DNA of 64,000 nucleotides from Kitasatospora sp. SUK 42 (GCF_015776785.2 NZ_LFMD02000003.1:245148-309147); one strand, 5' to 3'. Shown: positions 43,111 to 51,722, numbered from the stretch's first letter. The notes: generated by a model from the letters alone, not told the origin. Made by a program: numbers and translations.

Positions 43111-43142
43111 TCCAACCGGATAACATCAGTACACTGGTTGGA
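43111..43142. promoter_or_regulatory. Dyads between arginase-like and CGNR genes
   Basis: TCCAACC (43111-43117) and GGTTGGA (43136-43142) are inverse copies 18 bases apart. Nested on the right is CAGTACACTG (43127-43136), a palindrome with a two-base centre. One or both are probable operators of the divergent pair. Confidence 0.45.
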
Positions 43143-43176
43143 CGGAGTGAGGCAAGAGCGGGAAGGGCGGTCAGGC

Positions 43177-43818
43177 ATGACGGGAACCATCGAGGCGCAC
43201 ACCTTCAGACCCCGCGACCTGGTCGGCGGGCACCTCGTCGTCGACCTGGTCAACACGGTCACGGCTCGTGACGCGGAGCCGACGGGGTCGATCGACTGGC
43301 TCGACGGCTACCCGCGCCTGCTGCAATGGGCCGCCCTCACCGGCCAGTTCGACCCCGCCGACCTCACCGCCCTCCAGCGGCTCGCCGAGGCCGAACCCGA
43401 CAGCGCCGCTATCGCCCTGGCCCACAGCCGCGAACTGCGCGAGGCCCTGCACGCGCTCATCACGGCACTGATCCACCAGGACGCGACCGCTCCCGCCGAG
43501 GCCGTCGACCAGGTCGAGAAGCACTGGAAGCGCGCCGCCGCCCACGCCCGCCTCACCGTCCACAGGCAGACGCCGCAATTCCAAGTCGGCGTCGAGACCT
43601 CGGGGCTTGAGTACCTCAACCACGAACTCGCCCTGCGGGCCTACGACCTGCTCCGGTCCCTGCCGCTGGAGCGCACCCGCGTCTGCCCCGGACCGCGCTG
43701 CGGCTGGGTGTTCATCGACAGTTCCCGGGCCGGCCGCCGCCGCTGGTGCGACATGGGAACCTGCGGGAACTCCGTCAAGGGCCGGGCCCACTACCAGCGG
43801 AAGCGACAGGGCGGTTGA
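43177..43818 (+). CDS. CGNR zinc-finger / ABATE domain transcription regulator
   Basis: A 213-residue protein: an ABATE domain (about 5-140, GGHLVVDLVNTVTARD near the start) and a C-terminal zf-CGNR domain. In the latter CPGPRCGWVFID, RRRWCDMGTCGNSVKGRAHYQR provides the four Cys and the CGN-R signature (WCDMGTCGNSVKGR). Such proteins are putative regulators. The divergent arginase-like gene is a plausible target. GGGAAGGGCGG precedes the ATG at 43177. Confidence 0.92.
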   Translation: MTGTIEAHTFRPRDLVGGHLVVDLVNTVTARDAEPTGSIDWLDGYPRLLQWAALTGQFDPADLTALQRLAEAEPDSAAIALAHSRELREALHALITALIHQDATAPAEAVDQVEKHWKRAAAHARLTVHRQTPQFQVGVETSGLEYLNHELALRAYDLLRSLPLERTRVCPGPRCGWVFIDSSRAGRRRWCDMGTCGNSVKGRAHYQRKRQGG

Positions 43819-43981
43819 GGCGGTCAGCCACCGGAGCGCCGTAGCGCCCGCCTCCCAATGCCGCAGCCCGGTGGCGGCGGGTGCGGTGCGTGGACAGACT
43901 GCGGACGGGGCCGGGTTTTTCGACCACGCCCCCATTCGACTCCCGCTCCGGCACTCCGCCGGTCCGCCAGAAGGAAGCACC

Positions 43982-44320
43982 ATGTTCCGTTCGTTCGCCC
44001 GCCGCTGTCTGCGCCCCGCCACGATCGCCGCCGCTCTCGCGGTCGCCGCCGTACCGGTCCTGGCCGCCACGCCCGCTCACGCTGCCGGGCCCTCCTACAC
44101 CTGCGACGACATCGAGGGCACTCTCGCCGGCGGCCTCGCCACCGGCGTGACCAACTGCGTGGCCTCCGGCGGCGCCCCCGCGAGCGGCCCGATCACCGGG
44201 GCCTTCACCATCGTCCGCCGTTCGGACAACCTCACCGCCACCTGCGCGGCCCTTGGCCAGTTCCCCTCCGGCGTCGCCGAAACGCCCAGTGCGGTCGAGG
44301 GCTTCAACTGCACCGAATAG
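43982..44320 (+). CDS. Small secreted protein of unknown function
   Basis: A 112-residue protein with a clear signal peptide (FARRCLRPATIAAALAVAAV, cleavage after AHA near 35). The mature part is about 77 residues with four Cys (YTCDD, TNCVA, ATCAA, FNCTE), probably two disulfides. This is a common small Streptomyces secreted type; its function is unknown. AGAAGGAAGCACC precedes the ATG. Confidence 0.8.
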   Translation: MFRSFARRCLRPATIAAALAVAAVPVLAATPAHAAGPSYTCDDIEGTLAGGLATGVTNCVASGGAPASGPITGAFTIVRRSDNLTATCAALGQFPSGVAETPSAVEGFNCTE

Positions 44321-44569
44321 CGCGCGGCAGCGATCGCGGCTGGTGGGGGGTGGGTGGCACGGGCAAGGCCTCGGAGTGAGGACACCTCCCGGCCGGAACC
44401 GTACAACCGCGAGCTGTCGGGTTTCCGCCCCCTGTGCGCACGGCCCGGCCGGGCCGTGCGCCGCGACGTTGGCGGCCTTCGGGTCGCCCGGCAGGAAGTG
44501 GTCTCAACTGGCCTGCACGAGTGCCCGGTTGTGGGTACGGTCGGGGGTGGGTTTCCGGTCCGGTTGAAG

Positions 44570-45064
44570 GTGGCACGGGTGTTTCCTGGCGTTGAGATCG
44601 CGGTTGGGTACGTGTTCGCGTGGGCGGTGCGGAAGGCGCGGCTGGTCGCGGGACGGGCGGACGGGGAGGTCGACCGGGCGCTGGAGGCCGGGATGGACCG
44701 CGTGCACGACGTGGTGAGCCGCAAGCTCGGAGGGGACCCGGCATTGGAGCAGGTCGCCGAGGAGGCCGGCGAGGACCGGGCGCAGCTTTCGGACGAGACC
44801 CGTCAGTGGCTGGCGCTGAGCCTCAACAACGCGGCGAAGAAGGACGAGGAGTTCGCGGCGGCCCTGAAGGCCGCGGTGGAGGAAGTGCAGGCCGCCGAAC
44901 GGGCGGTCGGCGGGGGCGGGGTGTCCGCGAGCGGCGACGGGATCGCCGTCGGCGGCACCGTGGAGATCCACGCCGAGGGCGGGTCCGTCGCGGCGGTGCG
45001 GATCGACGGGCCGGTCACGCTGGGGGCCGCAAACCCTCCGCAGCCGGGGACGGGCCGGGGCTGA
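44570..45064 (+). CDS. Conserved hypothetical protein preceding the NB-ARC/TPR gene
   Basis: About 164 residues, helical: FAWAVRKARLVAGRADGEVD, MDRVHDVVSRKLGGDPALEQ and LSDETRQWLALSLNNAAKKD, then a Gly-rich beta-helix-like tail (GGGVSASGDGIAVGGTVEIH). Related proteins precede NB-ARC/TPR genes in Streptomyces. The N-terminal boundary is uncertain; I use the GTG at 44570 giving VARVFPGVEIAVGYVF, but upstream starts in the same frame are possible. No function is established. Confidence 0.6.
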   Translation: MARVFPGVEIAVGYVFAWAVRKARLVAGRADGEVDRALEAGMDRVHDVVSRKLGGDPALEQVAEEAGEDRAQLSDETRQWLALSLNNAAKKDEEFAAALKAAVEEVQAAERAVGGGGVSASGDGIAVGGTVEIHAEGGSVAAVRIDGPVTLGAANPPQPGTGRG

Positions 45065-45090
45065 CCGTTCCCGGTGCCTCATCCGTCCCG

Positions 45091-47307
45091 GTGAGTGCGG
45101 CCGGGGCGGGGCTCGGCGTCGCGGCGACCGGCGGCGGCATCGCGGCCGGTGTGATCGGCCAGGTCCACCAACATGCCGCGCCGAGGCCCCCGGCCGCCTG
45201 GCCGCACCAGGTCGGCACCCTGCCCCCGCAGGCCGCCCACTTCCAGGACCGCGCCGAGTCCGCCCGACTCACGGCGGCGCTGGCCGGAGGCGGCACCGCC
45301 GTGCTCGGTCAGGCCGCGGGTGTCCTGGCGGGGCTGGGCGGGGTCGGCAAGAGCCAGCTCGCCGCCCACTACGCCCGCACCGCGATGCGGAGCCGCGAGG
45401 TGGACGTGCTGGTGTGGGTCACCGCCGCCGCCAGGGCCGCAGTCATCGACGCCTACGCCCGGGCCGCCGCCGAGCTGTTCGGCTCGGCAGCGCCCGAGGA
45501 CCCGGAGCACGCCGCGAAGGCCTTCCTGGCCTGGCTGGAGGCCAAGCCGGGCACGCCCGCCTGCCGGTGGCTGGTCGTACTGGACGACCTCGCCGACCCG
45601 GCCGACCTGACCGGACTGTGGCCACCCGCCTCACCGACCGGCCGGACACTCGTGACGACCCGCCGCCGGGATCCCGCCCTGCTCAGCGGCCGCCGGCTGA
45701 TCCCCGTCGACGTCTTCACACCCGCCGAGGCCCGCGCCTACCTGAAGGGCGTGCTCGACCCGTTCGGGCTCGCCCACCCCGCCGAGGAGTTGGACCAGCT
45801 CGCCGACGACCTCGGCCACCTCCCACTGGCGCTCGCGCAGGCGGCCGCCTACATCGCCGAGCTCTCCGACACCGGCATGACCCCGGCCGCCTACCGGCAC
45901 CTGCTCGCCGACCGCACCACCGTCCTGCGCGACACCGCCCCCGACCGCCTGCCGGACGAACAGGCCGTGACCGTCGCCGCCACGTGGTCGCTGTCGGTCG
46001 AACACGCCGACACCCTCCGCCCGCAGGGACTGGCCCGGCCGATGCTCCACCTCGTGTCCTTCCTCGACCCCAACGGCATCCCCGATGCCGTCCTCACCAG
46101 CGGCCCGGCCCGCGCCCACCTGGGCCGACAACGGCCCCCTGCCCGACCGGGCGACGGCGAGGCGGCCGGATCCGAGGAGCAGCCACCCGAGCGGGTGGTG
46201 ACGGAGACGGAAGCCCGAGCGGCCCTGAGCGCCCTTCGTCGCCTCAGCCTCATCGAGCACTCGCCCGACCTCCCGGCCACCGCGGTCCGCGTCCACCAAC
46301 TCGTCCAGCGTGCCGTCCGAGACTCCCTGGCATCCGACCAACGCCAAGCCCTCGCCCGCACGACCGCTGACGCGCTCCTCTCCGCGTGGCCCGAGGTTGA
46401 ACGCGACACGGTCCTCTGTGCGGCCTTGCGCGCCAACACCGCTACCCTCGCCGACTGCGCGGGGGACTCGATGTACCAGCCCAACGCGCACGCAGTGCTG
46501 TACCGGGCTGCCCACAGCCTCGGCGAGATCGGCCAGGTCGTAGCAGCCCGCGACCACTTCGCCCATATCACCACCAGCGCTTCCCACCACCTGGGCCCGG
46601 ACCATGTCGACACCCTCGCCGCCCGGGGCAATCTCGCCCGGTGGCGCGGGGAGGCGGGGGATGCGGCGGGCGCCGCCACCGCGCTCACCGACCTACTGAC
46701 AGACATGCTGCGGGTCCTGGGCCCGGACCATCCCCATACCTTCACCACCCGGAACAACCTCGCCCACTGGCTGGGGGCGGCAGGGGATCCGGCGGGCGCC
46801 GCCACCGCATACGCCGACCTACTGACAGACACACTGCGAGTCCTGGGCCCGGACCATGTCGACACCCTCACCGCCCGGATCAACCTCGCCCGGTGGCCGG
46901 GGGAGGCGGGGGATGCGGCGGGCGCCGCCACCGCGTACGCCGACCTACTGACAGACGCACTGCGAGTCCTGGGCCCGGACCATCCCCACACCCTCAGCAC
47001 CCGGGACAATCTCGCCCACTGGCTGGGGGAGGCGGGGGATGCGGCGGGCGCCGCCACCGCATACACCGACCTACTGACAGACACACTGCGAGTCCTGGGC
47101 CCGGACCATCCCCACACCCTCACCATCCGGAACAACCTCGCCTTCCGGCAGGGGGAGGCAGGGGACCCGACGGGCGCCGCCACCGCGTACGCCGACCTAC
47201 TGACAGACACACTGCGAGTCCTGGGCCCGGACCATGTCAAAACCGTCGTCATCCGGAACAACCTCGCCCACTGGCAGGGGCAGGCTCGGGGTGATGGTGC
47301 CGAGTAG
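45091..47307 (+). CDS. NB-ARC ATPase with tetratricopeptide repeats (STAND protein)
   Basis: About 738 residues. The NB-ARC region spans roughly 75-375: P-loop LAGLGGVGKSQLAAHYA near 90, Walker B WLVVLDDLADPADL, GRTLVTTRRRD (RNBS-B type) and GHLPLALAQAAAYI (GLPL). From about residue 500 there are five full and one partial 42-residue TPRs, each like LGPDHPHTLTIRNNLAHWLG. STAND proteins oligomerise on ligand binding; the TPR array would be the sensor. No effector domain is visible N-terminally. I start at GTG 45091; upstream in-frame codons exist and no ribosome site is clear. Confidence 0.8.
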   Translation: MSAAGAGLGVAATGGGIAAGVIGQVHQHAAPRPPAAWPHQVGTLPPQAAHFQDRAESARLTAALAGGGTAVLGQAAGVLAGLGGVGKSQLAAHYARTAMRSREVDVLVWVTAAARAAVIDAYARAAAELFGSAAPEDPEHAAKAFLAWLEAKPGTPACRWLVVLDDLADPADLTGLWPPASPTGRTLVTTRRRDPALLSGRRLIPVDVFTPAEARAYLKGVLDPFGLAHPAEELDQLADDLGHLPLALAQAAAYIAELSDTGMTPAAYRHLLADRTTVLRDTAPDRLPDEQAVTVAATWSLSVEHADTLRPQGLARPMLHLVSFLDPNGIPDAVLTSGPARAHLGRQRPPARPGDGEAAGSEEQPPERVVTETEARAALSALRRLSLIEHSPDLPATAVRVHQLVQRAVRDSLASDQRQALARTTADALLSAWPEVERDTVLCAALRANTATLADCAGDSMYQPNAHAVLYRAAHSLGEIGQVVAARDHFAHITTSASHHLGPDHVDTLAARGNLARWRGEAGDAAGAATALTDLLTDMLRVLGPDHPHTFTTRNNLAHWLGAAGDPAGAATAYADLLTDTLRVLGPDHVDTLTARINLARWPGEAGDAAGAATAYADLLTDALRVLGPDHPHTLSTRDNLAHWLGEAGDAAGAATAYTDLLTDTLRVLGPDHPHTLTIRNNLAFRQGEAGDPTGAATAYADLLTDTLRVLGPDHVKTVVIRNNLAHWQGQARGDGAE
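46591..47307 (+). repeat. 126-base tandem repeats encoding TPRs
   Basis: Copies start at 46591, 46717, 46843, 46969, 47095 and a partial at 47221. Each begins CTGGGCCCGGACCA. DNA identity between copies is high, including synonymous positions such as CTACTGACAGACACACTGCG, so recent expansion or gene conversion is likely. Confidence 0.9.
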
Positions 47308-47503
47308 CTACCAGAACCGCACCTCGCCGCCGACGACCGCCCCCCGTCCCCTGGTTGAGAACGCCATGCCGGGAAGTCTCAGCGGAGGTGCCCCTCGCGG
47401 AATTCGAGGCGGTCCTGCGGTTTCCCAGGGAGGCGCGCCGAGACGGGCGGGGAATCCGCGTTCCCCCTTCAGGCCGTCTCCGGCCGCGGCGCACTCCCCT
47501 CCG

Positions 47504-48148
47504 TCATCGTGCGGTGGTCACGGCGTCGAGTGAGGCGGCGAAGGCGGCGGCGTCGGTCTCGTCGCCGAAGTGGTGGATCACGTGTTCGCGGACGTGTTGC
47601 TGCTGGGCGCGGGTGAAGGCCGCGCAGGCGTCGTGGATGACGTGGGCGGTGTATCCGCGGTCGTGGGCCTCGCGCAGGGTGGACTCGACGCAGACGTGGG
47701 TGGCGAAGCCCGCGAGGTACAGGTCGGTGACCCCGAGGCGGCGCAGGATCAGGTCGAAGTCGGAGGAACCGGCGAAGGCGCTGGCGCCCGCGCGGCCGCG
47801 CACGACCGGTTCGCCGGGAGCGGGCTGGAACGCTTCGGCGAACTCGACGCCGGTGCTGCCCTGGATCCAGGTGCCGGCCTTGGGGATCGCCGCGCGCAGG
47901 CCGAGCCGCGCCGGGGTCCAGCTCTCCAGTTCCGGTGCGCCGGGGGTGAGGACGAGCGGCACGTGCACGACGGGGACGCCGTGTGCGCGGGCGGCGGCCA
48001 GTGCGGCGGCCGCGCCGTGCACGGCGGTGTCGAGCAGGCCGCGGTCCTCGACGAGGTGGTTGAGGCGGCCGTGATCGGGGTCGAGCCACTCGCGCTGGAA
48101 CTCGATGAGGACGAGGGCGGCGTTCGGGCGTGCGGACATGACCGTCAT
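47504..48148 (-). CDS. Isochorismatase-family cysteine hydrolase
   Basis: A 214-residue hydrolase. The catalytic residues of this family are visible: Asp position replaced by Glu in ALVLIEFQREWL, Lys in PKAGTWIQG and Cys in ATHVCVEST. The first site normally reads D; Glu here is unusual. Such enzymes act on isochorismate, nicotinamide or other amides. The substrate is unknown. AAGGAG lies seven bases before the ATG at 48148. It is controlled, most likely, by the TetR gene directly upstream. Confidence 0.87.
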   Translation of the reverse strand: MTVMSARPNAALVLIEFQREWLDPDHGRLNHLVEDRGLLDTAVHGAAAALAAARAHGVPVVHVPLVLTPGAPELESWTPARLGLRAAIPKAGTWIQGSTGVEFAEAFQPAPGEPVVRGRAGASAFAGSSDFDLILRRLGVTDLYLAGFATHVCVESTLREAHDRGYTAHVIHDACAAFTRAQQQHVREHVIHHFGDETDAAAFAASLDAVTTAR

Positions 48149-48174
48149 GGTGGGGCTCCTTGTCCGGAAAAATC

Positions 48175-48220
48175 TCCAACTGACGAGTTGGACACTAGCG
48201 CGAGCGGCCCCCATTTCCAA
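48175..48220 (-). promoter_or_regulatory. Isochorismatase promoter bracketed by two TetR-type operators
   Basis: On the minus strand TTGGAA (48215-48220), 17 bases, TAGTGT (48192-48197) forms a good promoter. TCCAACT-GACG-AGTTGGA (48175-48192) lies at the transcription start, and CCAACC-CAGC-AGTTGG (48217-48232) covers the -35. Both fit CCAACY-N4-RGTTGG. Confidence 0.7.
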
Positions 48221-48243
48221 CCCAGCAGTTGGAAATGGGGGCC
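48206..48243 (-). terminator. 16-bp hairpin after the tetR stop, containing an operator
   Basis: GGCCCCCATTTCCAAC (48206-48221) pairs perfectly with 48228-48243 around CCAGCA. It begins eight bases after the tetR stop codon, so it may terminate that transcript while its loop-proximal part is the second TetR site. Confidence 0.7.
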
Positions 48244-48251
48244 GAGGCGGG

Positions 48252-48857
48252 TCAGAGCGCGAGCCTGCGCACCATGTCCACGACGGCGGCGCGCCGGGCG
48301 GCCGGATCCTCGTCCACCGCAGCGCCGAGGATCATCCGGGCGAGCTGCGGCGCGGCGAACTGCCAGCCGACCAGCGCCACGACGGCGTACAACAACTCCT
48401 CGGGCGCGAGCGGCACCCCTGCCCGCGCGGAATCCACCTCCCCCCGGCGCGCGCGGGAGACCGCGGCGAGCTTCTCGGCGTAGTGGGCGGCCCGCCGCTC
48501 CTCGCCCGCGACCGGAGCGGCGGCATCGCCGTACAGGGCCTCCCACTGCAGCAGGCGCAGCAGGTGCGGATGGTCGTGGTGGTAGTCGAACACCCGGCCC
48601 GCGTACTCCGGAAGATCCACCGCCCGCCCGTCCGCCTCCTCCATCGGTACGGCGGCGGCGAGCTGTTCCAGCTCGCGCTGGATCACCGCGGCGAACAGCT
48701 GCCGCTTGCCGCCGAAGTACGGGTAGATCCGCTCCTTGTTGACCCCGGCCGCGGCCGCGATGCGGTCGATCCGGGCACCCTCGGGCCCGTACGCGGCGAA
48801 CTCGTCCACGGCGGCGTCGAGCAACAGCCTCTTGGTCTTCGCGGTATCCCATGCCAT
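48252..48857 (-). CDS. TetR/AcrR family transcriptional regulator
   Basis: A 201-residue regulator. The HTH is at about 5-55 (RLLLDAAVDEFAAYGPEGAR, then IDRIAAAAGVNKERIYPYFG). The C-terminal domain is of the TetR_C_17-like type with YHHDHPHLLRLLQWEAL. Operators with the same consensus lie at its own promoter and at the isochorismatase promoter, so autoregulation plus repression of that gene is likely. It has no ribosome site; its -10 (48864-48869) suggests a leaderless mRNA. Confidence 0.92.
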   Translation of the reverse strand: MAWDTAKTKRLLLDAAVDEFAAYGPEGARIDRIAAAAGVNKERIYPYFGGKRQLFAAVIQRELEQLAAAVPMEEADGRAVDLPEYAGRVFDYHHDHPHLLRLLQWEALYGDAAAPVAGEERRAAHYAEKLAAVSRARRGEVDSARAGVPLAPEELLYAVVALVGWQFAAPQLARMILGAAVDEDPAARRAAVVDMVRRLAL

Positions 48858-48863
48858 GCATCC

Positions 48864-48893
48864 AGCATACGAAGCCACCAACCCGCCGGTTGG
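48864..48893 (-). promoter_or_regulatory. tetR promoter with third CCAACC-N4-GGTTGG operator
   Basis: TATGCT (48864-48869, minus strand) ends six bases before the ATG. CCAACC-CGCC-GGTTGG (48878-48893) overlaps the -35 region. It matches the two sites at 48175-48232. Confidence 0.65.
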
Positions 48894-48963
48894 AATCGGG
48901 CCGCCCGGCCTCCCGGGAGAGCCGTCCGGCCACCCGGGAGCACCGACCTCCGCGCCGGAACGG

Positions 48964-49620
48964 TCAGCCGCCCCCTGCGGCGGACGCCAGAACGCACACG
49001 TAGGATCGATCCCCCCGCTGCGGGTTCGGCTGTTCGAGCCGGGCCATGACGGTGAACCCGGCCTCCTCGACGAGTTCGACGAGGCGCCCCGCCGGGACCA
49101 GGTGCGAGGCGTACGACACCGGGTGGCCGTACGCCCGGGCCGGGCGCAGCAGTTGGGCCTCGCCGGCGTGGCCGCCGAGCAGCAGGTGCCCACCGGGGGC
49201 CAGTACGCGGGCGAACTCGGCGAAGAGTTGCGGGAGTCGGTCGGCCGGAGTGTGGTGGACGGAGTACCAGGCGAGGATGCCGCCGAGCGCGCCGTCCGGC
49301 AGGTCGAGCGCGGCCATCGAGCCGCGCAGGAAGCGCAGTTGAGGGTAGGCCCGACGGGCGAGGGCGACCATCTCGCCCGACACGTCCACGCCGAAGGCCG
49401 ACAGCCCCAGGGTGGACAGGTACGCCGTCACCCGCCCCGGCCCGCAGCCGAGGTCGGCGACCTCGCCGCCGCCCGACTCCCGCACCAGCTCGGCGAAGGC
49501 GGCGAGCATCGCCCGTGAGACGGGATCCATGCCCTCCGGCGGGACGACCAGGCGGAGGTAGTCGGTGGCGACGGTGTCGTACGACTCCCGGACGGCGGCG
49601 AGGTGCGCGGGCTCGGTCAC
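48964..49620 (-). CDS. Class I SAM-dependent methyltransferase
   Basis: A 218-residue methyltransferase. Motif I is VADLGCGPGRVTAYLS, the acidic end of beta2 is FGVDVSGEMVALAR, and motif II/III is GSMAALDLPDGALGGILAWY with YSVHH following. This Methyltransf_11/25 type acts on small molecules; the acceptor is unknown. GTG start. Monocistronic between the TetR gene and peptide deformylase. Confidence 0.9.
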   Translation of the reverse strand: MTEPAHLAAVRESYDTVATDYLRLVVPPEGMDPVSRAMLAAFAELVRESGGGEVADLGCGPGRVTAYLSTLGLSAFGVDVSGEMVALARRAYPQLRFLRGSMAALDLPDGALGGILAWYSVHHTPADRLPQLFAEFARVLAPGGHLLLGGHAGEAQLLRPARAYGHPVSYASHLVPAGRLVELVEEAGFTVMARLEQPNPQRGDRSYVCVLASAAGGG

Positions 49621-49655
49621 CGCGCCACCCTAGCGTCCGGCGTCAGCGCTCGGCG

Positions 49656-50258
49656 TCAGCGTTCGGCGCCGGCGAGCTTCGCGGCCTTGGCGGCCTTGGC
49701 GGCGCGCTCGGCGAAGACCTTCTCGCGGCGGTCGGCGGTCTGCTTCATCATCCGCCTGCGGTCGCGGGCGGAGAGCCGGTCGATGTAGAGCCCGCCGTTG
49801 AGGTGGTCGGTCTCGTGCTGGAGGCAGCGGGCGAAGTAGCCGGCGCCCTCGATCACGACCGGCTCGCCGTGCTGGTCGACGCCGCGCACCACCGCGCGGG
49901 CCGGGCGGGCGAGTTGGGTGTTGGCTCCGGGCACGGAGAGGCAGCCCTCGGTGTCCTCGATCAGGCGGCGGCCGGGCTCCTGCTCCTCGACCACCGGGTT
50001 CAGCACGTGGCCGACGTGCCGGACGCCCTCCTCGTCGGTGCAGTCGTAGACGAACAGGCACAGGTCCACGTCCACCTGGTTGGCGGCGAGGCCGCAGCCG
50101 TCGGCGACGTACATGGTGGCGAACATGGAATCGATGAGCCGGGCCAGGCGCTCGCTGCCGAAGTCCTCCTCCGTCGCCGTGCGGCAGGTGCGGCGGAGGA
50201 TCTCCTCCCCCACCTCGGTGATCCGCAGGACGGTCGGACGGTCGCGCAGCTCGGACAC
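49656..50258 (-). CDS. def: Peptide deformylase
   Basis: A 200-residue metal enzyme that removes the formyl group from nascent peptides. All three motifs are intact: GCGLAANQV (GxGxAAxQ), EGCLSVPG (EGCLS, metal Cys) and QHETDHLNG (HExxH, catalytic Glu and metal His). A charged Ala/Lys tail follows the fold (AERAAKAAKAAKLAG). GTG start at 50258 with GGGAG six bases upstream. As Streptomyces usually carries several def genes and this one faces a dedicated regulator, it may be an inducible copy. Confidence 0.95.
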   Translation of the reverse strand: MSELRDRPTVLRITEVGEEILRRTCRTATEEDFGSERLARLIDSMFATMYVADGCGLAANQVDVDLCLFVYDCTDEEGVRHVGHVLNPVVEEQEPGRRLIEDTEGCLSVPGANTQLARPARAVVRGVDQHGEPVVIEGAGYFARCLQHETDHLNGGLYIDRLSARDRRRMMKQTADRREKVFAERAAKAAKAAKLAGAER

Positions 50259-50286
50259 GGGTGCTCCCTCAATGGATTTGCTGTCA

Positions 50287-50315
50287 ACTTTGCAAAGTAG
50301 CAGACTTTGCAAAGT
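50287..50315. promoter_or_regulatory. Two perfect ACTTTGCAAAGT palindromes between def and the winged-helix gene
   Basis: The 12-base palindrome occurs at 50287-50298 and again at 50304-50315, 17 bases centre to centre. The second overlaps the GTG start codon of the regulator. They are very probably its operators, controlling both genes. Confidence 0.8.
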
Positions 50316-50832
50316 GACCGAAGACCTCGTCAGAAGCGGCGCCCTCCCCGAGCACGCCGTCCGCACCGCGCTGCTGGAGCTGCTCGCCGAGCGCGGCACC
50401 CTCACCTCCACCGAGGCGGCCGCCCGGCTCGGCTACAGCTCCGGCCTGTGCTCGTTCCACCTGCGGCAGCTGGCCCGGCACGGGCTGATCGAGGAGGCCC
50501 CGGCGCTCGACGGCCGCGCCCGGCCGTGGCGACTCCCCCAGCCCCAACAGGAGGCAACGGCAGACGGGTTCGGCGACCTCGCACGCGACCTGGAGGACGA
50601 GAGCTACCAGCGCTGGCTCGCCCGGCGCGCCGAGGCCCCGGTCGAGTGGCAGCAGGACGAGGCGTTCAGCGCCGTCGTCCACCTGACCCCGGCCGAACTC
50701 GCCGCCGTCGGCGAGGAGATCCGCCGACTCCTCGCCCGCTACCTCTCCCGCGAGGCCGACCCGGCCGCCCGCCCCGCCGGCGCCCGCCCGGTCGCGGCCG
50801 TGGCGCGCCTGTTCCCGCTGCTCGACGGGTAG
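50314..50832 (+). CDS. ArsR-like winged-helix transcriptional regulator
   Basis: A 172-residue protein. The winged helix lies at about 8-75: AVRTALLELLAERGTLTSTE, AAARLGYSSGLCSFHLRQLA and GLIEEAPALDGRARPWRLP. The remaining part is a helical domain (DLARDLEDESYQRWLARRAE) common in Streptomyces HTH_20 regulators. GTG start at 50314, with no ribosome site, so it is probably leaderless. The palindromes overlapping its start suggest autoregulation and control of the divergent def gene. Confidence 0.87.
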   Translation: MTEDLVRSGALPEHAVRTALLELLAERGTLTSTEAAARLGYSSGLCSFHLRQLARHGLIEEAPALDGRARPWRLPQPQQEATADGFGDLARDLEDESYQRWLARRAEAPVEWQQDEAFSAVVHLTPAELAAVGEEIRRLLARYLSREADPAARPAGARPVAAVARLFPLLDG

Positions 50833-50833
50833 T

Positions 50834-51655
50834 TCACACCGCCGAGGCCTGTGTGTGGATCAGGGGGCGGAAAGCGTCGCTCCCCGACAGGTTGAGCTGG
50901 TAGCAGTTGCGGGGTGCCGGCCGCATCGCGCGCGCCAGCTCCGCGACGAGCTTCGCCTGCGCGGCCGACAGGCGTCGCGCCTCCCACAGCAGCGCCGCGG
51001 CGTCCACGGCCTCCGGCGCCGCCGGCGGGGGCGGCTCGGGCAGCGCGACGCCCGTCAGCGCGGAGAGGTCGAGGGCGTCGATCCCCAGCAGGGCGGCGAA
51101 GTCCATGACCAGGCGTGGCGTCAGGTCCTTGCCTCCGTCGCCGATCCGGCCGTAGGTGGACGCCGCCAGACAGCTCGGCGTCACCACCGCGAGAGCCTGC
51201 GCCAAGCCCGGCAGGCGAAGGTTCCGGCAACGGGTCATGCCGATGACCCTCCCGCCCGGACCGTCCGAGAGCGGTCTGACCTGCGCCGGCTCCGGGTCGG
51301 GATCCCGCTCCTCCCGCGGCAGTGAACGGATGACCTCCAGGAGCACCTGCCGACCCGCCGCCGGGAGGTGCACCCCGTCCTGCACGATGTCCGACGCCCA
51401 CCGCGCGGCCGCGGCGTCCCACGGCAGCAGGTCGTCCGGGACGGGCACCCCGGCGAGGACGAACAGGTCGACGGCGTGCAGCCCCAACGCGGTGGCGAGC
51501 CACCGGAGGAGCTCCGCGTCCGGGGACGCCCCGGCAAGCACCGCCCGGAGGTCCGGCGCCATCACCCCGGCGCGGTCGGCGAGTTCCGGCACACCGAGCC
51601 CACGGTGGTCCAGCAGCCGGACCAGCATCGCGCCGCATTCGAAAGGCCCCGTCAT
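50834..51655 (-). CDS. Helix-turn-helix (XRE-type) transcriptional regulator-like protein
   Basis: A 273-residue protein. Residues 10-70 resemble an HTH (LVRLLDHRGLGVPELADRAG, DLRAVLAGASPD). A second HTH-like segment lies near residue 155-195 (LAQALAVVTPSCLAASTYGR). Between are linker regions without a known motif. I do not recognise a family for the whole. It converges with the winged-helix gene, one base apart. The regulatory role is inferred from the HTH. Confidence 0.65.
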   Translation of the reverse strand: MTGPFECGAMLVRLLDHRGLGVPELADRAGVMAPDLRAVLAGASPDAELLRWLATALGLHAVDLFVLAGVPVPDDLLPWDAAAARWASDIVQDGVHLPAAGRQVLLEVIRSLPREERDPDPEPAQVRPLSDGPGGRVIGMTRCRNLRLPGLAQALAVVTPSCLAASTYGRIGDGGKDLTPRLVMDFAALLGIDALDLSALTGVALPEPPPPAAPEAVDAAALLWEARRLSAAQAKLVAELARAMRPAPRNCYQLNLSGSDAFRPLIHTQASAV

Positions 51656-51722
51656 GGCGGCAGCCTAGGCCATTGCGGAGAGGGCCGGGAGGCCCGTCGC
51701 ACGCAGGATCCGAAGGCCCGGT

